In this document: positions 55,614 to 64,000 of the stretch, piece by piece
Layout of the letters: each line of letters begins with the position of its first letter
How positions within the stretch are numbered: position 1 is the first letter of the stretch
NCBI GenBank assembly: GCA_024711345.1
Contig: JANJTA010000041.1
Coordinates: forward strand, 1 to 64,000
Direction: 5' to 3'
DNA: 64,000 nucleotides
Source: Rhodanobacter sp.
GTDB taxonomy: Bacteria > Pseudomonadota > Gammaproteobacteria > Xanthomonadales > Rhodanobacteraceae
The notes under the pieces: model-generated
The model's input: only the letters and a program-made list of their open reading frames with translations
Told to the model about the DNA's origin: nothing
Database searches by the model: none
Position numbers and translations under genes: made by a program

Positions 55614-56897
55614 TCAAGGCCGGTGCAGGGCCCGGTGCGCGATGTCGCGCCGGCAGAACGCGCCGTCGTAACGGATGCGGCCGAGCGCGGCATAGGCGCT
55701 CTCGCGTGCCGCCGCCAGGTCGTTGCCCAGTGCGCACACGGTGAGTACGCGGCCGCCGGCGGTGACCACCCGCCCCGCCGGGTCGAGCCGGGTACCGGCA
55801 TGGAACACCTTGACCTCGGCGGCGGTCGCGAGTTCGAGGCCGTCGATCACGTCGCCCAGGCGCACCCGGCCCGGATAGCCGCCGGCCGCCATCACCACGC
55901 CAATGGCGGGACGGCTGTCCCAGCGCGCGCGGGTCTGCTCCAGTCGGCCGTCCAGTGCCGCGTCGATCAGCTCGACCAGGTCGGACTTCAGCCGCAGCAG
56001 GATCGGCTGGGTTTCCGGATCGCCGAAGCGCACGTTGAACTCGATCACCTTCGGCGCGCCGGACTTGTCGATCATCAGGCCGGCATAGAGAAAGCCGATG
56101 AATGGCGCGCCCTCGGCCGCCATGCCGTGCAGGGTCGGCGCGATGATTTCCTTGAGGATGCGCTGCTCGACCTCCGGCGTGACCACCGGCGCCGGCGAGT
56201 ACGCGCCCATGCCGCCGGTGTTGGGGCCAAGATCGTTTTCGTCGCGGCGCTTGTGATCCTGGCTGGAGGCCATCGGCAGCGCGTGGCTGCCGTCGCTCAT
56301 CACGATGTAGCTGGCCTCCTCGCCGTCGAGGAACTCCTCGATCACCACCCGCGCCGAGGCGTCGCCGAACGCGTGCGCACCGAGCATGTCGTGCAGCGCC
56401 AGTTCCGCGTCGGCCACTGTCAGCGCCACCACCACGCCCTTGCCGGCGGCGAGGCCATCGGCCTTGATCACGATCGGCGCGCCCTGCTTGCGCACGTAGG
56501 CCAGCGCGGGATTGAGCTCGGTGAATACCGCGTAGTGCGCGGTGGGAATGTTGTGCCGCTGCAGGAAATCCTTGGCGAACGCCTTGGAGCCTTCCAGCTG
56601 CGCGGCGATCGCACGCGGTCCGAAGATGCGCAGGCCGGCGGCGCGGAACTTGTCGACCACGCCGGCCACCAGCGGCACCTCGGGGCCGACCACGGTCAGT
56701 CCGACCTTTTCGCGCTTCGCCAGCTGCAGCAGGCCATCGAGATCGTCCGCTGCCACCTCGGCGTTGCGCACGCCGGGCTCGCGCGCGGTGCCGGCATTGC
56801 CGGGCGCCACGATCACCTCGTCGACCTGCGCCGATTGCCCGAGCTTCCACGCCAACGCGTGTTCGCGACCGCCGCCGCCGATGACCAGGACCTTCAT
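55614..56897 (-). CDS. purD: Phosphoribosylamine-glycine ligase
   Basis: The protein has 427 residues. It begins VLVIGGGGREHALAWKLGQS, followed by VVGPEVPLVAGVVDKFRAAGL and ATP-grasp features: PIVIKADGLAAGKGVVVALT, SHALPMASSQDHKRRDENDLGPNTGGMGAYSP (the PurD signature) and VIEFNVRFGDPETQPIL. It catalyses the second step of purine synthesis. Last gene of the minus-strand run; the partner purH is not in the window. Confidence 0.96.
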   Translation of the reverse strand: MKVLVIGGGGREHALAWKLGQSAQVDEVIVAPGNAGTAREPGVRNAEVAADDLDGLLQLAKREKVGLTVVGPEVPLVAGVVDKFRAAGLRIFGPRAIAAQLEGSKAFAKDFLQRHNIPTAHYAVFTELNPALAYVRKQGAPIVIKADGLAAGKGVVVALTVADAELALHDMLGAHAFGDASARVVIEEFLDGEEASYIVMSDGSHALPMASSQDHKRRDENDLGPNTGGMGAYSPAPVVTPEVEQRILKEIIAPTLHGMAAEGAPFIGFLYAGLMIDKSGAPKVIEFNVRFGDPETQPILLRLKSDLVELIDAALDGRLEQTRARWDSRPAIGVVMAAGGYPGRVRLGDVIDGLELATAAEVKVFHAGTRLDPAGRVVTAGGRVLTVCALGNDLAAARESAYAALGRIRYDGAFCRRDIAHRALHRP

Positions 56898-57003
56898 TGC
56901 GCTGCTCCGTGTGAGGCGCGCCAGCCGGCGCAGCCCGGCATTGTAGCGGCTGCGCAGTCAGCCGCCGGCCGCGACGCCGCGCGCCCCGGCGCGGAGCGGC
57001 GGT

Positions 57004-58383
57004 TCATTCATCGTCGTGCTGGCCGAGCAGGGCCAGCAGCGCCGCGCGCGGCAGCTTGCCGGTTTCGTTGCGCGGCAGCGTCTCGACCAGCTTCAGCGGG
57101 CGCGGCAGGAACAGCGGGTCGATCGCGCGGCGCAGCGCATCGAGGATGGCGTGTTCGTCCAGCCCCGGCGCCACCGCCAGCGCGGCAATGCGGTGCACGC
57201 CCAGCGCATCGCCACCGCCGAGCTGGAACACCACGCCGTCGCGCACGCCCGGGATGGCCAGCAGGCGCCGGGTGAGGTCGGCCAGCGAAGCGCGCTTGCC
57301 GGCGATCTCCAGCAGGTCGGCGTGGCGGCCACACAGGCGGAAGCGGCGGCCGCCGTCGGACAGGCTCACGATGTCGGCCAGGGCCACCGGCGCGTCCAGC
57401 TGCGGCGCCTGCACCAGCGTGCCATCCGGCTGCGGGTGCAGGCTGGCGCCGTCATACAGCGACCAGTCCTCGTCCATGCCGGCGCGGCGACTGGCGAACA
57501 CGCAGGTCTCGGTGGAACCGAACACCTCCAGCAGCGGTGCGCCGAAGCGCTGCTCGGCAGCGCGCGCCAGTTCCACCGACAGCGGCGCCGTGGCCGAGAC
57601 CATCGCGGCGATCGGCGGCAGCGCAATGCCCGACTCGACCAGCGCGCGCAGGTGCACCGGGGTGGTCACCAGCACCCGCGGCACCGGCAGCTCGGCCAGC
57701 GCAGCGGCCACGTCGGCCGGGAAGAACGGCCGCCCGGTGTGTACGCCGACGCCACCCAGCAGCGGCAGCAGCACCGACATCTCCATGCCGTACATGTGCT
57801 GTGGCGGCACCGTGGCGACGATGCCGAACTGCGGCCCGGCCAGCGCGCGCAGCCGCGCCAGGTTGCCGCCGTTGCTGGCGTGGAAGCTGGCCCAGCTCTT
57901 CGGATTCGCGCCCGGCGCGCCGGTGGAGCCGGAGGTGTAGCCGATCGCCACCACCTGCGCGGCCGGAATCGTCGGCCAGGCCGCCGCGGGCTCCGGCGGC
58001 GAAGCGCCATCCAGCGGCGGCAACTGCCGATAGCCGCGCGGTGCCGGGTCCAGCGCCTGCTCGCCCAGCGCGTAACAGCCCGGGTGCGCCGCCATCACCT
58101 CGTCCACTGCCTGCGGCGCGCGCGACGACGGCAGCAGGTTGGCCTGGCCGCGCAACGCGATGGCGCAGAACGCGACCAGGAACGCATAGCGGTCCTCGCA
58201 CAGGTTCACCGCGGCGGCGGCCGTCGGCAGCATCGCCGCCACCGCCTGCACCTGCGCCAGGAAGCGCGCCGCGCTCACCGCCTCGCCATGGCGCCAGGCC
58301 ACCACCCGCGCCGGGTCGTCCGCGCCGAGCAGCGGCAACCGCAGCGGCGCCTCGCGCTGGTAGGTGTCGTAAACGATGGCCAA
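57004..58383 (-). CDS. AMP-binding acyl/aryl-CoA ligase (aryl polyene-type AMP ligase)
   Basis: The protein has 459 residues of the adenylate-forming superfamily, somewhat short. The P-loop is GYTSGSTGAPG, then MYGMEMSVLLPLLGGV, the FGSTET motif, RLCGRHADLLEIAGKR and the C-terminal catalytic lysine in RNETGKLPR. The best start is TTG 58383 with AGGAG 8 nt upstream (LAIVYDTYQREAP); ATG 58449 would add 22 residues without a ribosome binding site. Similar ligases activate hydroxybenzoate-like starters in xanthomonadin/aryl polyene clusters, but no other such gene is here. The substrate is unknown. Confidence 0.82.
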   Translation of the reverse strand: MAIVYDTYQREAPLRLPLLGADDPARVVAWRHGEAVSAARFLAQVQAVAAMLPTAAAAVNLCEDRYAFLVAFCAIALRGQANLLPSSRAPQAVDEVMAAHPGCYALGEQALDPAPRGYRQLPPLDGASPPEPAAAWPTIPAAQVVAIGYTSGSTGAPGANPKSWASFHASNGGNLARLRALAGPQFGIVATVPPQHMYGMEMSVLLPLLGGVGVHTGRPFFPADVAAALAELPVPRVLVTTPVHLRALVESGIALPPIAAMVSATAPLSVELARAAEQRFGAPLLEVFGSTETCVFASRRAGMDEDWSLYDGASLHPQPDGTLVQAPQLDAPVALADIVSLSDGGRRFRLCGRHADLLEIAGKRASLADLTRRLLAIPGVRDGVVFQLGGGDALGVHRIAALAVAPGLDEHAILDALRRAIDPLFLPRPLKLVETLPRNETGKLPRAALLALLGQHDDE

Positions 58384-58514
58384 GTGCGGTCTCCTGATCC
58401 TCGATGCGTCACGCCCCGCAGCATCGCGCCGCACGGCGTACGGCGGCATGAACGGCCGTCGCCGACCTCCCGCGCCGGTTCAGCTGGTGCATGGCTGGCG
58501 CGTCCCCTGAACGT

Positions 58515-59087
58515 TCAGGCGCGGATGATAGCGCCCGACAGCGCGTCGCGGATCGTCGTGGGAGTGGCCTGGCCGCCCAGCGGAGCGTCCAGCAGGCCCT
58601 CCAGCGCAGCGCCGAAATACCGCGCCACGGTCGCCGCGTCCCGCGCCGGCGGCTGGCCGTGCGGGTTGGCGCTGGTCGACACCAGCGCGCCGCCGAACGC
58701 GCGGCACAGCGCGGCGGCGGGCTCATGCGCGGTGACCCGCAGCGCGATGCCGGAGTGCGCGCCGGCGACCCAGGCCGGCACCTCGGCCGAGCGCGGGAAG
58801 ATCCAGGTGTGCGGGCCGGGCCAGCTGGCGCGTACCTGGTCCAGCACCGCACCGGGCACCTTGGCGAAGTCGATGTAGCGTTCGACCTGGGCGAAGTCCG
58901 CGGCGATCAGCAGCACGCCCTGCGTGGCGGGGCGCTGCTTCAGCGCAAAGATCCTCTCGAAGGCCGCGCGATCGTGCGGGTCGCAGCCCAGACCGTAGAC
59001 CGCTTCGGTGGGATAGGCCAGCACACCGCCGGCGCGCAGCAGGGCAGCGGCGGCGTCGAGTTCGGCCAGTGTGTAGGTTCGTGGCAT
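58515..59087 (-). CDS. tsaC: Threonylcarbamoyl-AMP synthase
   Basis: The protein has 190 residues of the Sua5/YciO/YrdC fold. VLAYPTEAVYGLGCDPHDRAAFERIFALKQRP, WPGPHTWIFP and LVSTSANPHGQPPA are the substrate-binding hallmarks. It makes threonylcarbamoyl-AMP for t6A37 of tRNA. Short form without the Sua5 C-terminal domain. It lies between topA and the AMP ligase on the same strand. Confidence 0.95.
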   Translation of the reverse strand: MPRTYTLAELDAAAALLRAGGVLAYPTEAVYGLGCDPHDRAAFERIFALKQRPATQGVLLIAADFAQVERYIDFAKVPGAVLDQVRASWPGPHTWIFPRSAEVPAWVAGAHSGIALRVTAHEPAAALCRAFGGALVSTSANPHGQPPARDAATVARYFGAALEGLLDAPLGGQATPTTIRDALSGAIIRA

Positions 59088-59107
59088 CGAGATTCAGCCG
59101 ATGAGCT

Positions 59108-59131
59108 CCCTCTCCTGCGCGCAGGGGAGGG
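59108..59131. repeat. CCCTCTCCTGC/GCAGGGGAGGG palindrome between topA and tsaC
   Basis: CCCTCTCCTGC and GCAGGGGAGGG (59108-59131) form an 11-bp stem with one G-T wobble around GC, followed by GTTGGGGTGG. It is the clearest member of the palindrome family found at 5509, 21166 and 23107. Confidence 0.65.
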
Positions 59132-59152
59132 TTGGGGTGGCCGGCAGCGACA

Positions 59153-61636
59153 TCAGACAGGCGTCTTCTTCGCTGCCTTCTTCGTCGTTGCCTTCTTCGC
59201 CGCGGTCTTCCTGGCGGTCGCCTTCTTGGCGGCGGTTTTCTTTGCCGGCGCCTTCTTGGCCGCAGCCTTCTTCACCGCCGGCGCCTTCTTCGACGCGGCC
59301 TTCTTCGCGACGGCCGTCTTCTTGCCGAAGCGGCCCTTGCGCACCGGCGCGGCGGCCAGCAGCTCCAGGCACTGCGCCTCGGTCAGCTCCTTCGGCTCCT
59401 GTTCCTTCGGGATGCGCGCGTTCTTCTCGCCGTCGGTGATGTAGGCGCCGTAGCGGCCGTTCAGCACCTGTACGCCGTTGCCGAAATCGAGGATGACGCG
59501 GTTGGCCAGCATCTCGAGCTTGTCCTGCACGATCTGCAGCGCGCGCGGCAGTTCGATCGTGTACGGATCGTCCTCGGGCTTGAGCGAGGCGTAGGTGCTG
59601 CCCTGCTTGACGAACGGGCCGAAGCGGCCGATCGCCACGCTGACTTCCTCGCCGTTCGGCGCGCTGCCCAGCTTGCGCGGCAGCTTGAACAGCTCCAGCG
59701 CCTCGGCCAGGGTGATGGTGTGCATGCTCTGGCCCGGCCGCAACGAGGCGAACTGCGGCTTGTCCGCGTCGTCCTTGGTGCCGATCGCCGCGTACGGCCC
59801 GAACCGGCCCAGCCGCACCGAGACCGGCTTGCCGGTCTTCGGGTCGGCGCCCAGTTCGCGTGCACCGGTGGCCTCGCTGCGGTCGACCGACTCGGTCTTC
59901 TCCTCCACCTGCTGCTTGAACGGCTGCCAGAAGCGCTGCATCAGCGGCACCCAGGCTTCCTCGCCGCGGCTGACCGCGTCCAGCTCGTCCTCGAGCTTGG
60001 CGGTGAAGTCGTAGTCGACGTAGCGGGTGAAATGCTGGGTGAGGAACTTGCTGACCGCGCGGCCCACGTCGGTCGGCTTGAAGCGGCGGCTGTCGAGGAA
60101 CACGTACTCGCGGTTCTGCAACACCTGGATGATGCTGGCGTAGGTCGAGGGACGGCCGATGCCGTACTCCTCCAGCGCCTTGACCAGGCTCGCCTCGGAA
60201 TAGCGCGGCGGCGGTTCGGTGAAGTGCTGGTCGGCGACGATGTCGTGCAGCGGCACCTGTTCGTCCACCGCCAGGCGCGGCAGCCGGCGGCCTTCGTCAT
60301 CGTCCTCGGCGCCCTTCTGGTCGCGGCCCTCCTCGTACACGGCGAGGAAGCCCGGATCGACCACGGTGGTGCCGCTGGCGCGGAACGCGGCGTCGCCGCC
60401 GGCCACGCCGCGCACGGCGAATTCCGCAGTGACGGTGTTCAGGGTGGCGTGGATCATCTGGCAGGCGACAGTGCGCTTCCAGATCAGCTCGTACAGCTTG
60501 CGCTGATCGTCGTTGAGGAAGGCGGCCACCGACTTCGGCGTATGCATCGCCGAGGTGGGGCGGATCGCCTCGTGCGCTTCCTGCGCGTTCTTCGACTTGG
60601 TCTTGTACACCTGCGGCGCGTCCGGCAGCGCCTGGCCGCCGAAGTCGCGCGCGATCAGCTGGCGCAGCTCGGCCACCGCGTCGTCGCCGAGCATGGTGGA
60701 GTCGGTACGCATGTAGGTAATCAGGCCGACGTTGCCCTCGCTGCCCAGCGCCACGCCCTCGTACAGGCCCTGCGCCACCTTCATCGTGCGGCTGGTGGTG
60801 AAGCCGAGCTTGCGTGCCGCCTCCTGCTGCAGGGTGGAGGTGGTGAACGGCGCGGCCGGGCGGCGCTTGCGCTCCTTCGAGCTGACCTCGCTGACCGTGA
60901 GGCGGCCGCGCGCGGCCTGCTTCAGCGCGTCGCGCGCGGCCAGCGCATCGGCCTCGCTGGTGAGGTCGAACTGCTCGAACTTCTTGCCGTTGAGTTTGCT
61001 GAGGCGCGCGGTGAAGTCGCCTTCGGCGTGCTTGAGCTGGGCCTCGACGGTCCAGTACTCGCGCGCCTTGAACGCCTCGATCTCGTCCTCGCGCTCGACG
61101 ATCATGCGCAGCGCCGGCGACTGCACGCGGCCGGCGGAGAGGCCGCGCTGCACCTTGCGCCACAGCACCGGCGACAGGTTGAAGCCGACCAGGTAGTCCA
61201 GCGCGCGGCGCGCCTGCTGCGCGTCGACCAGGTCGTGCGAGAGCTGCCGCGGCGCGGCCACCGCGGCCTTGATCGCCTTCGGCGTGATCTCCGAGAACAC
61301 CACGCGGTGCATCTGCTTGCCCTTGTCCAGGCCGCGCTCCTTCAGGATCTCGCTGATGTGCCAGCTGATCGCCTCGCCTTCGCGGTCCAAGTCGGTCGCC
61401 AGATAGATGTCGTCGGCCAGCTTGGCCGCCTTGGCGATGGCGTCGACGTGCTTCTCGTTGCGCTCGATCACCTCGTAGGCCATCGCGAAACCGTGCTCGG
61501 TGTCGACCGCGCCCTCCTTCGGCTTCAGGTCGCGCACGTGACCGTAGGAGGCGAGGACCTGGAAGTCCTTGCCGAGATATTTGTTGATCGTCTTGGCCTT
61601 GGCCGGCGACTCGACGATGAGCAGATTTTTTGCCAT
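59153..61636 (-). CDS. topA: DNA topoisomerase I
   Basis: The protein has 827 residues. The Toprim domain is LLIVESPAKAKTINKYLG ... YLATDLDREGEAISWH. The active-site tyrosine is in VGLITYMRTDSTML, and ARRALDYLVGFNLSPVLWRK and GRPSTYASII lie around it. Instead of four-cysteine zinc ribbons the C-terminus has Toprim_Crpt-type repeats (RLGRFGPYAAIG, AIGRFGPFVKQG, LNGRYGAYITDG). These are followed by a tail of about 55 residues of Lys/Ala repeats like histone H1. It relaxes negative supercoils. TATATATAT upstream (61685-61693) is a likely -10 region. Confidence 0.96.
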   Translation of the reverse strand: MAKNLLIVESPAKAKTINKYLGKDFQVLASYGHVRDLKPKEGAVDTEHGFAMAYEVIERNEKHVDAIAKAAKLADDIYLATDLDREGEAISWHISEILKERGLDKGKQMHRVVFSEITPKAIKAAVAAPRQLSHDLVDAQQARRALDYLVGFNLSPVLWRKVQRGLSAGRVQSPALRMIVEREDEIEAFKAREYWTVEAQLKHAEGDFTARLSKLNGKKFEQFDLTSEADALAARDALKQAARGRLTVSEVSSKERKRRPAAPFTTSTLQQEAARKLGFTTSRTMKVAQGLYEGVALGSEGNVGLITYMRTDSTMLGDDAVAELRQLIARDFGGQALPDAPQVYKTKSKNAQEAHEAIRPTSAMHTPKSVAAFLNDDQRKLYELIWKRTVACQMIHATLNTVTAEFAVRGVAGGDAAFRASGTTVVDPGFLAVYEEGRDQKGAEDDDEGRRLPRLAVDEQVPLHDIVADQHFTEPPPRYSEASLVKALEEYGIGRPSTYASIIQVLQNREYVFLDSRRFKPTDVGRAVSKFLTQHFTRYVDYDFTAKLEDELDAVSRGEEAWVPLMQRFWQPFKQQVEEKTESVDRSEATGARELGADPKTGKPVSVRLGRFGPYAAIGTKDDADKPQFASLRPGQSMHTITLAEALELFKLPRKLGSAPNGEEVSVAIGRFGPFVKQGSTYASLKPEDDPYTIELPRALQIVQDKLEMLANRVILDFGNGVQVLNGRYGAYITDGEKNARIPKEQEPKELTEAQCLELLAAAPVRKGRFGKKTAVAKKAASKKAPAVKKAAAKKAPAKKTAAKKATARKTAAKKATTKKAAKKTPV

Positions 61637-61763
61637 GAAAACGGGATATCCACCAGATGAACCACCGGCGCTTCCGTGCCGGACATATATATAGTTGAAA
61701 CCACGCCGCGCCGATGGCTGTCAAGCCTGACCGGGCCGGAAGGCCACCCGGATCACAAGGTTC

Positions 61764-62942
61764 TCAGGCGCCGGGCAGGCGCTGGTAGCGGTTGCCCGGC
61801 AGGCTCGCCACCCGGGCCTCCAGCTCCAGCATCAGCAGCATCGAGGAAAGCGCGGCAGCCGACTGCCCGGTACGCTGCACAAGTTCATCCAACGCCATCG
61901 GTTCATGGCCAAGTTCGGTCAAAAGCCGTCGATACCCGGCATCATCGTCCATGCCGCCAAGCCCACGCGCCGCGCCTCCGTCACCCGCGATCCGTGGCGA
62001 CCCGGCCGCCCCTTCTCCGACCGCCGCTTCCAGCCGCGCGGCCAAATCGTGACCAAGCATGCGCGCGGCCGGCGTCAAGGTTTCGACAATCTCCGCCGCG
62101 CTCTCGACCAGTCGGGCGCCGTCGCGGATCAGCCGATGGCAGCCGCGGGCCAGCGGATGATGGATGGAACCGGGCAGCGCGAACACCTCGCGGCCCTGCT
62201 CGGCGGCCAGCCTGGCGGTGATCAGCGAGCCGGAACGCAGGCCCGCCTCGACCACCAGCGTGCCCAGCGCCAGCCCGGCGATGATCCGGTTGCGCCGCGG
62301 GAAGTGGTCCGGCCGTGCCGGCGTGCCGGGCGGAAACTCGCTGACCAGCGCGCCCTGCGCGGCCAGCCGCCGGGCCAGCGCATGGTGCTTGCGCGGATAC
62401 ACCCGGTCCAGCCCGGTGCCGACCACCGCGAGCGTCTTGGCGCCGGCATCCAGCGCGGCCAGGTGGGCGGCGCCGTCGATGCCGTCGGCCATGCCGCTGG
62501 TGATCGCGAAACCGGCCTGCGCCAGCGCCAGCGCGAACGCGCGGGCATGCGTCAGGCCCACCGCACTGGCGCCACGCGCGCCCACGATCGCCACCTGCGG
62601 ATACAACAGCAAGCCGGCGTCGCCGACCACGAACAGCACCGCCGGCGGCTGCGCGATGTGCTCCAGTTGCGGCGGGAAATCCGCCTCGGTACAGCGCAGC
62701 AGCCGATGGCCGGGTTCGGCCAACCAGGCCAGGTCGGCGTCCAGCTGCGCCGGGTCGGGCCGCTCCAGCCAGCTCCGGGCCGGCGTAGCGCGTTGCGCCG
62801 CATCGCGGCGCAATTGCGCCAGCGCCGCGCGGATATCGCCCCCGGCCGCATCCAGCCGCTCGCGCAGTCCGCCCGGGCCGAGGCCGGGGGTGCGCAGGGC
62901 GGTCAACCACGCGCGCAATTCATCGGGATCATCCATGCCCAT
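61764..62942 (-). CDS. dprA: DNA processing protein DprA
   Basis: The protein has 392 residues. The Rossmann-type core has VAIVGARGASAVGLTHARAFA, FAITSGMADGIDGAAHLAALDAGAKTLAVVGTGLDRVYPRKH, SEFPPGTPARPDHFPRRNRIIAGL and EQGREVFALPGS, with a C-terminal winged-helix-like DprA_WH domain. It loads RecA on incoming ssDNA in transformation. The downstream gene is topA after 127 bp; smg (DUF494), which I recall between them in Pseudomonas and Xanthomonas, is absent. Confidence 0.95.
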   Translation of the reverse strand: MGMDDPDELRAWLTALRTPGLGPGGLRERLDAAGGDIRAALAQLRRDAAQRATPARSWLERPDPAQLDADLAWLAEPGHRLLRCTEADFPPQLEHIAQPPAVLFVVGDAGLLLYPQVAIVGARGASAVGLTHARAFALALAQAGFAITSGMADGIDGAAHLAALDAGAKTLAVVGTGLDRVYPRKHHALARRLAAQGALVSEFPPGTPARPDHFPRRNRIIAGLALGTLVVEAGLRSGSLITARLAAEQGREVFALPGSIHHPLARGCHRLIRDGARLVESAAEIVETLTPAARMLGHDLAARLEAAVGEGAAGSPRIAGDGGAARGLGGMDDDAGYRRLLTELGHEPMALDELVQRTGQSAAALSSMLLMLELEARVASLPGNRYQRLPGA

Positions 62943-63034
62943 GCCGGCAGTTTACGCAGCGCCCGGCAAGAAAAACGGCGCGGTGGGAGCCGCGCCGTCC
63001 TGTAGGCAGATGCCGCGGTGGTGCTGGCCGGCGC

Positions 63035-64000
63035 TTACTCCGGCATGGTCAGGCGGGCGCCGACGTGCACCGGCCGCAGGCCGTCCATCACCAGGCCGTA
63101 GCTGACCCGATCGAAGGTGCGGAACACCATCACGTGGCCGATGTACTCGTCGGGCAACTTGACCTTCTCGCCCACGCCGCGCCGCCAGCTGTTGCTGGCC
63201 ACGTCGTCGTGGATCGTCTCGCCGGGCTGCATCATCGTGTAGGTCTGGCCGTTCTCGACGCCGTCCTTCGCGCCGATCGACAGCAGCACCACCTGGCGCG
63301 GACCGGCCGCATCCATCGCGTCGGCGAAGCCGATCACCTTGGCGTTGGCCGGCACCGATTTCGGCGCGTGCGGGTAGTAGTAGGCATCGTACGGCTTGTC
63401 GTCGATCGGCATGATGCGATCGCCGCTGCGGATCTCCTGGGTGGCGCCGAGCAGCAGCAGGGTGGCCGGGTCGCCCGTGCGCAGCGTCTCGGCGGTGCCG
63501 ATCACGCTGACCTCGACGCCGAGATCGTCGCCCTTGCCGTAGTGGCCGTCGTTGCGCGAATCCTCGCGCCACGGCGCGTTGACCATCGCCGCATTGCTGT
63601 CCAGGTCATGCGCGACCAGGTCGGCGCTGGCCGCGTCGTTCTGGTCGAAGCCGCGGAACACGTGGCTCGGCCGCACGATCGCCCAGCGCTGGCCCGGCTC
63701 GCCCTGCAGGCCGCGCACGTAGATGTTCTGGCCGACCGCGCCGCGCAGACGCGCTTCCTCCAGACCGACCACGTACGGTGCGGAGCTGACCGCATTGGAG
63801 TCCATCACCCGCATGTCCTTCAGGAACATCTTCAGCTCGGACAGCGGGATCGCCGGCACCGCCTCGCCCTCGCGACGCACGCTCGGCTGCAGGCCCAGCC
63901 GCGGCCCGTTGATGAAGGACAGGTTGAGCACGTCGCCGGGGTAGATCAGGTGCGGGTTGCGCACCTGCGGATTGGCCTGCCAGATTTCCGGCCACAGCCA
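63035..64000 (-). CDS. LysM peptidoglycan-binding protein, 5' part beyond the window
   Basis: The frame is open to base 64000, so the start is missing; 321 residues are visible. The first visible residues (WLWPEIWQANPQVRNPHLIY then PGDVLNLSF) are the second half of a LysM domain. The rest is a conserved region of beta character with GDRIMPIDD, PANAKVIGFAD and EYIGHVMVFRTFDRVSYGLVM, typical of the LysM protein found upstream of dprA in Xanthomonadales. It is expected to be periplasmic and bound to murein. Confidence 0.88.
   Translation of the reverse strand, partial: WLWPEIWQANPQVRNPHLIYPGDVLNLSFINGPRLGLQPSVRREGEAVPAIPLSELKMFLKDMRVMDSNAVSSAPYVVGLEEARLRGAVGQNIYVRGLQGEPGQRWAIVRPSHVFRGFDQNDAASADLVAHDLDSNAAMVNAPWREDSRNDGHYGKGDDLGVEVSVIGTAETLRTGDPATLLLLGATQEIRSGDRIMPIDDKPYDAYYYPHAPKSVPANAKVIGFADAMDAAGPRQVVLLSIGAKDGVENGQTYTMMQPGETIHDDVASNSWRRGVGEKVKLPDEYIGHVMVFRTFDRVSYGLVMDGLRPVHVGARLTMPE

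Noticed and set aside
61685..61724. TTGACA plus TATATA as topA promoter
   Set aside because: The perfect -35 is 25 nt from the TATATA run, too far for a sigma-70 promoter; only the AT-rich -10 region is retained.
1..64000. CRISPR array, prophage or RAYT transposase for the REP elements
   Set aside because: No regularly spaced repeats, no phage structural genes and no HUH-type Y1 transposase frame were found in the window.

Overview
The window is about 65-70% G+C chromosomal DNA. Gene content and order point to a gammaproteobacterium of the order Xanthomonadales, most likely family Rhodanobacteraceae (Rhodanobacter/Dyella/Frateuria type). Pointers are the comF-bioB-bioF-bioH-bioC neighbourhood, the LysM-dprA-topA-tsaC run, a fused leucine/isoleucine-valine operon, REP elements with the GTAGGAGCCCGC core, and a copper nitrite reductase. 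This placement is inference from gene order and protein character; no rRNA or tRNA gene was found.

Layout. 1-700: tail of an IS30-type transposase, then a cassette of short perfect hairpins and a single REP. 786-5275 (minus): a tightly packed five-gene operon of unknown product, encoding a TIM-barrel sugar isomerase-like protein, a LuxS homologue, a sedoheptulose-7-phosphate-cyclase-type protein, a UbiG-like methyltransferase and a UbiA-like prenyltransferase. This is the best candidate for an undescribed pathway. 5563-7616 (minus): two multihaem cytochromes c. 7721-11573: a threonine operon with a leader peptide, homoserine dehydrogenase, thrB and thrC; a REP pair is inserted in frame at the start of thrC. 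11754-12221: a small secreted protein. 12316-24940: leader peptide, attenuator and leuA-ilvE-leuC-leuD-leuB-ilvD-ilvC-ilvG-ilvM-ilvA, covering essentially the whole branched-chain pathway in one operon.

25149-28278: a diguanylate cyclase, ubiA, a REP pair and comF. 28424-30403: a three-part membrane/copper nitrite reductase/cytochrome c fusion. 30547-35210: bioB-bioF-trhO-bioH-bioC. 35354-37015: an outer-membrane protein and a secreted Pro-rich protein. 37315-44972: tag, an EamA transporter, a sterol-desaturase-family hydroxylase, a threonine dehydratase-like enzyme with an aldose epimerase, pepN, and a 59-residue protein.

45564-55445: mnmG, a GYF/RDD membrane protein, a winged-helix regulator, a secreted protein, tex, an autotransporter esterase, and a YbaY-type lipoprotein. 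55614-64000 (minus): purD, an AMP ligase, tsaC, topA, dprA and the truncated start of a LysM protein.

Regulatory themes. The thr and leu leaders share a nearly identical promoter block in which the leader ATG sits 7 nt after the -10 box, so both leader peptides may be translated from leaderless mRNA. The same -10/7 nt/ATG spacing occurs at ubiA and at the cytochrome pair. Three families of mobile or palindromic repeats decorate the intergenic spaces (REP/REPIN, an AGGAT-loop hairpin cassette, and CCTCTCC/GGAGAGG palindromes), and two REP copies touch coding sequence.
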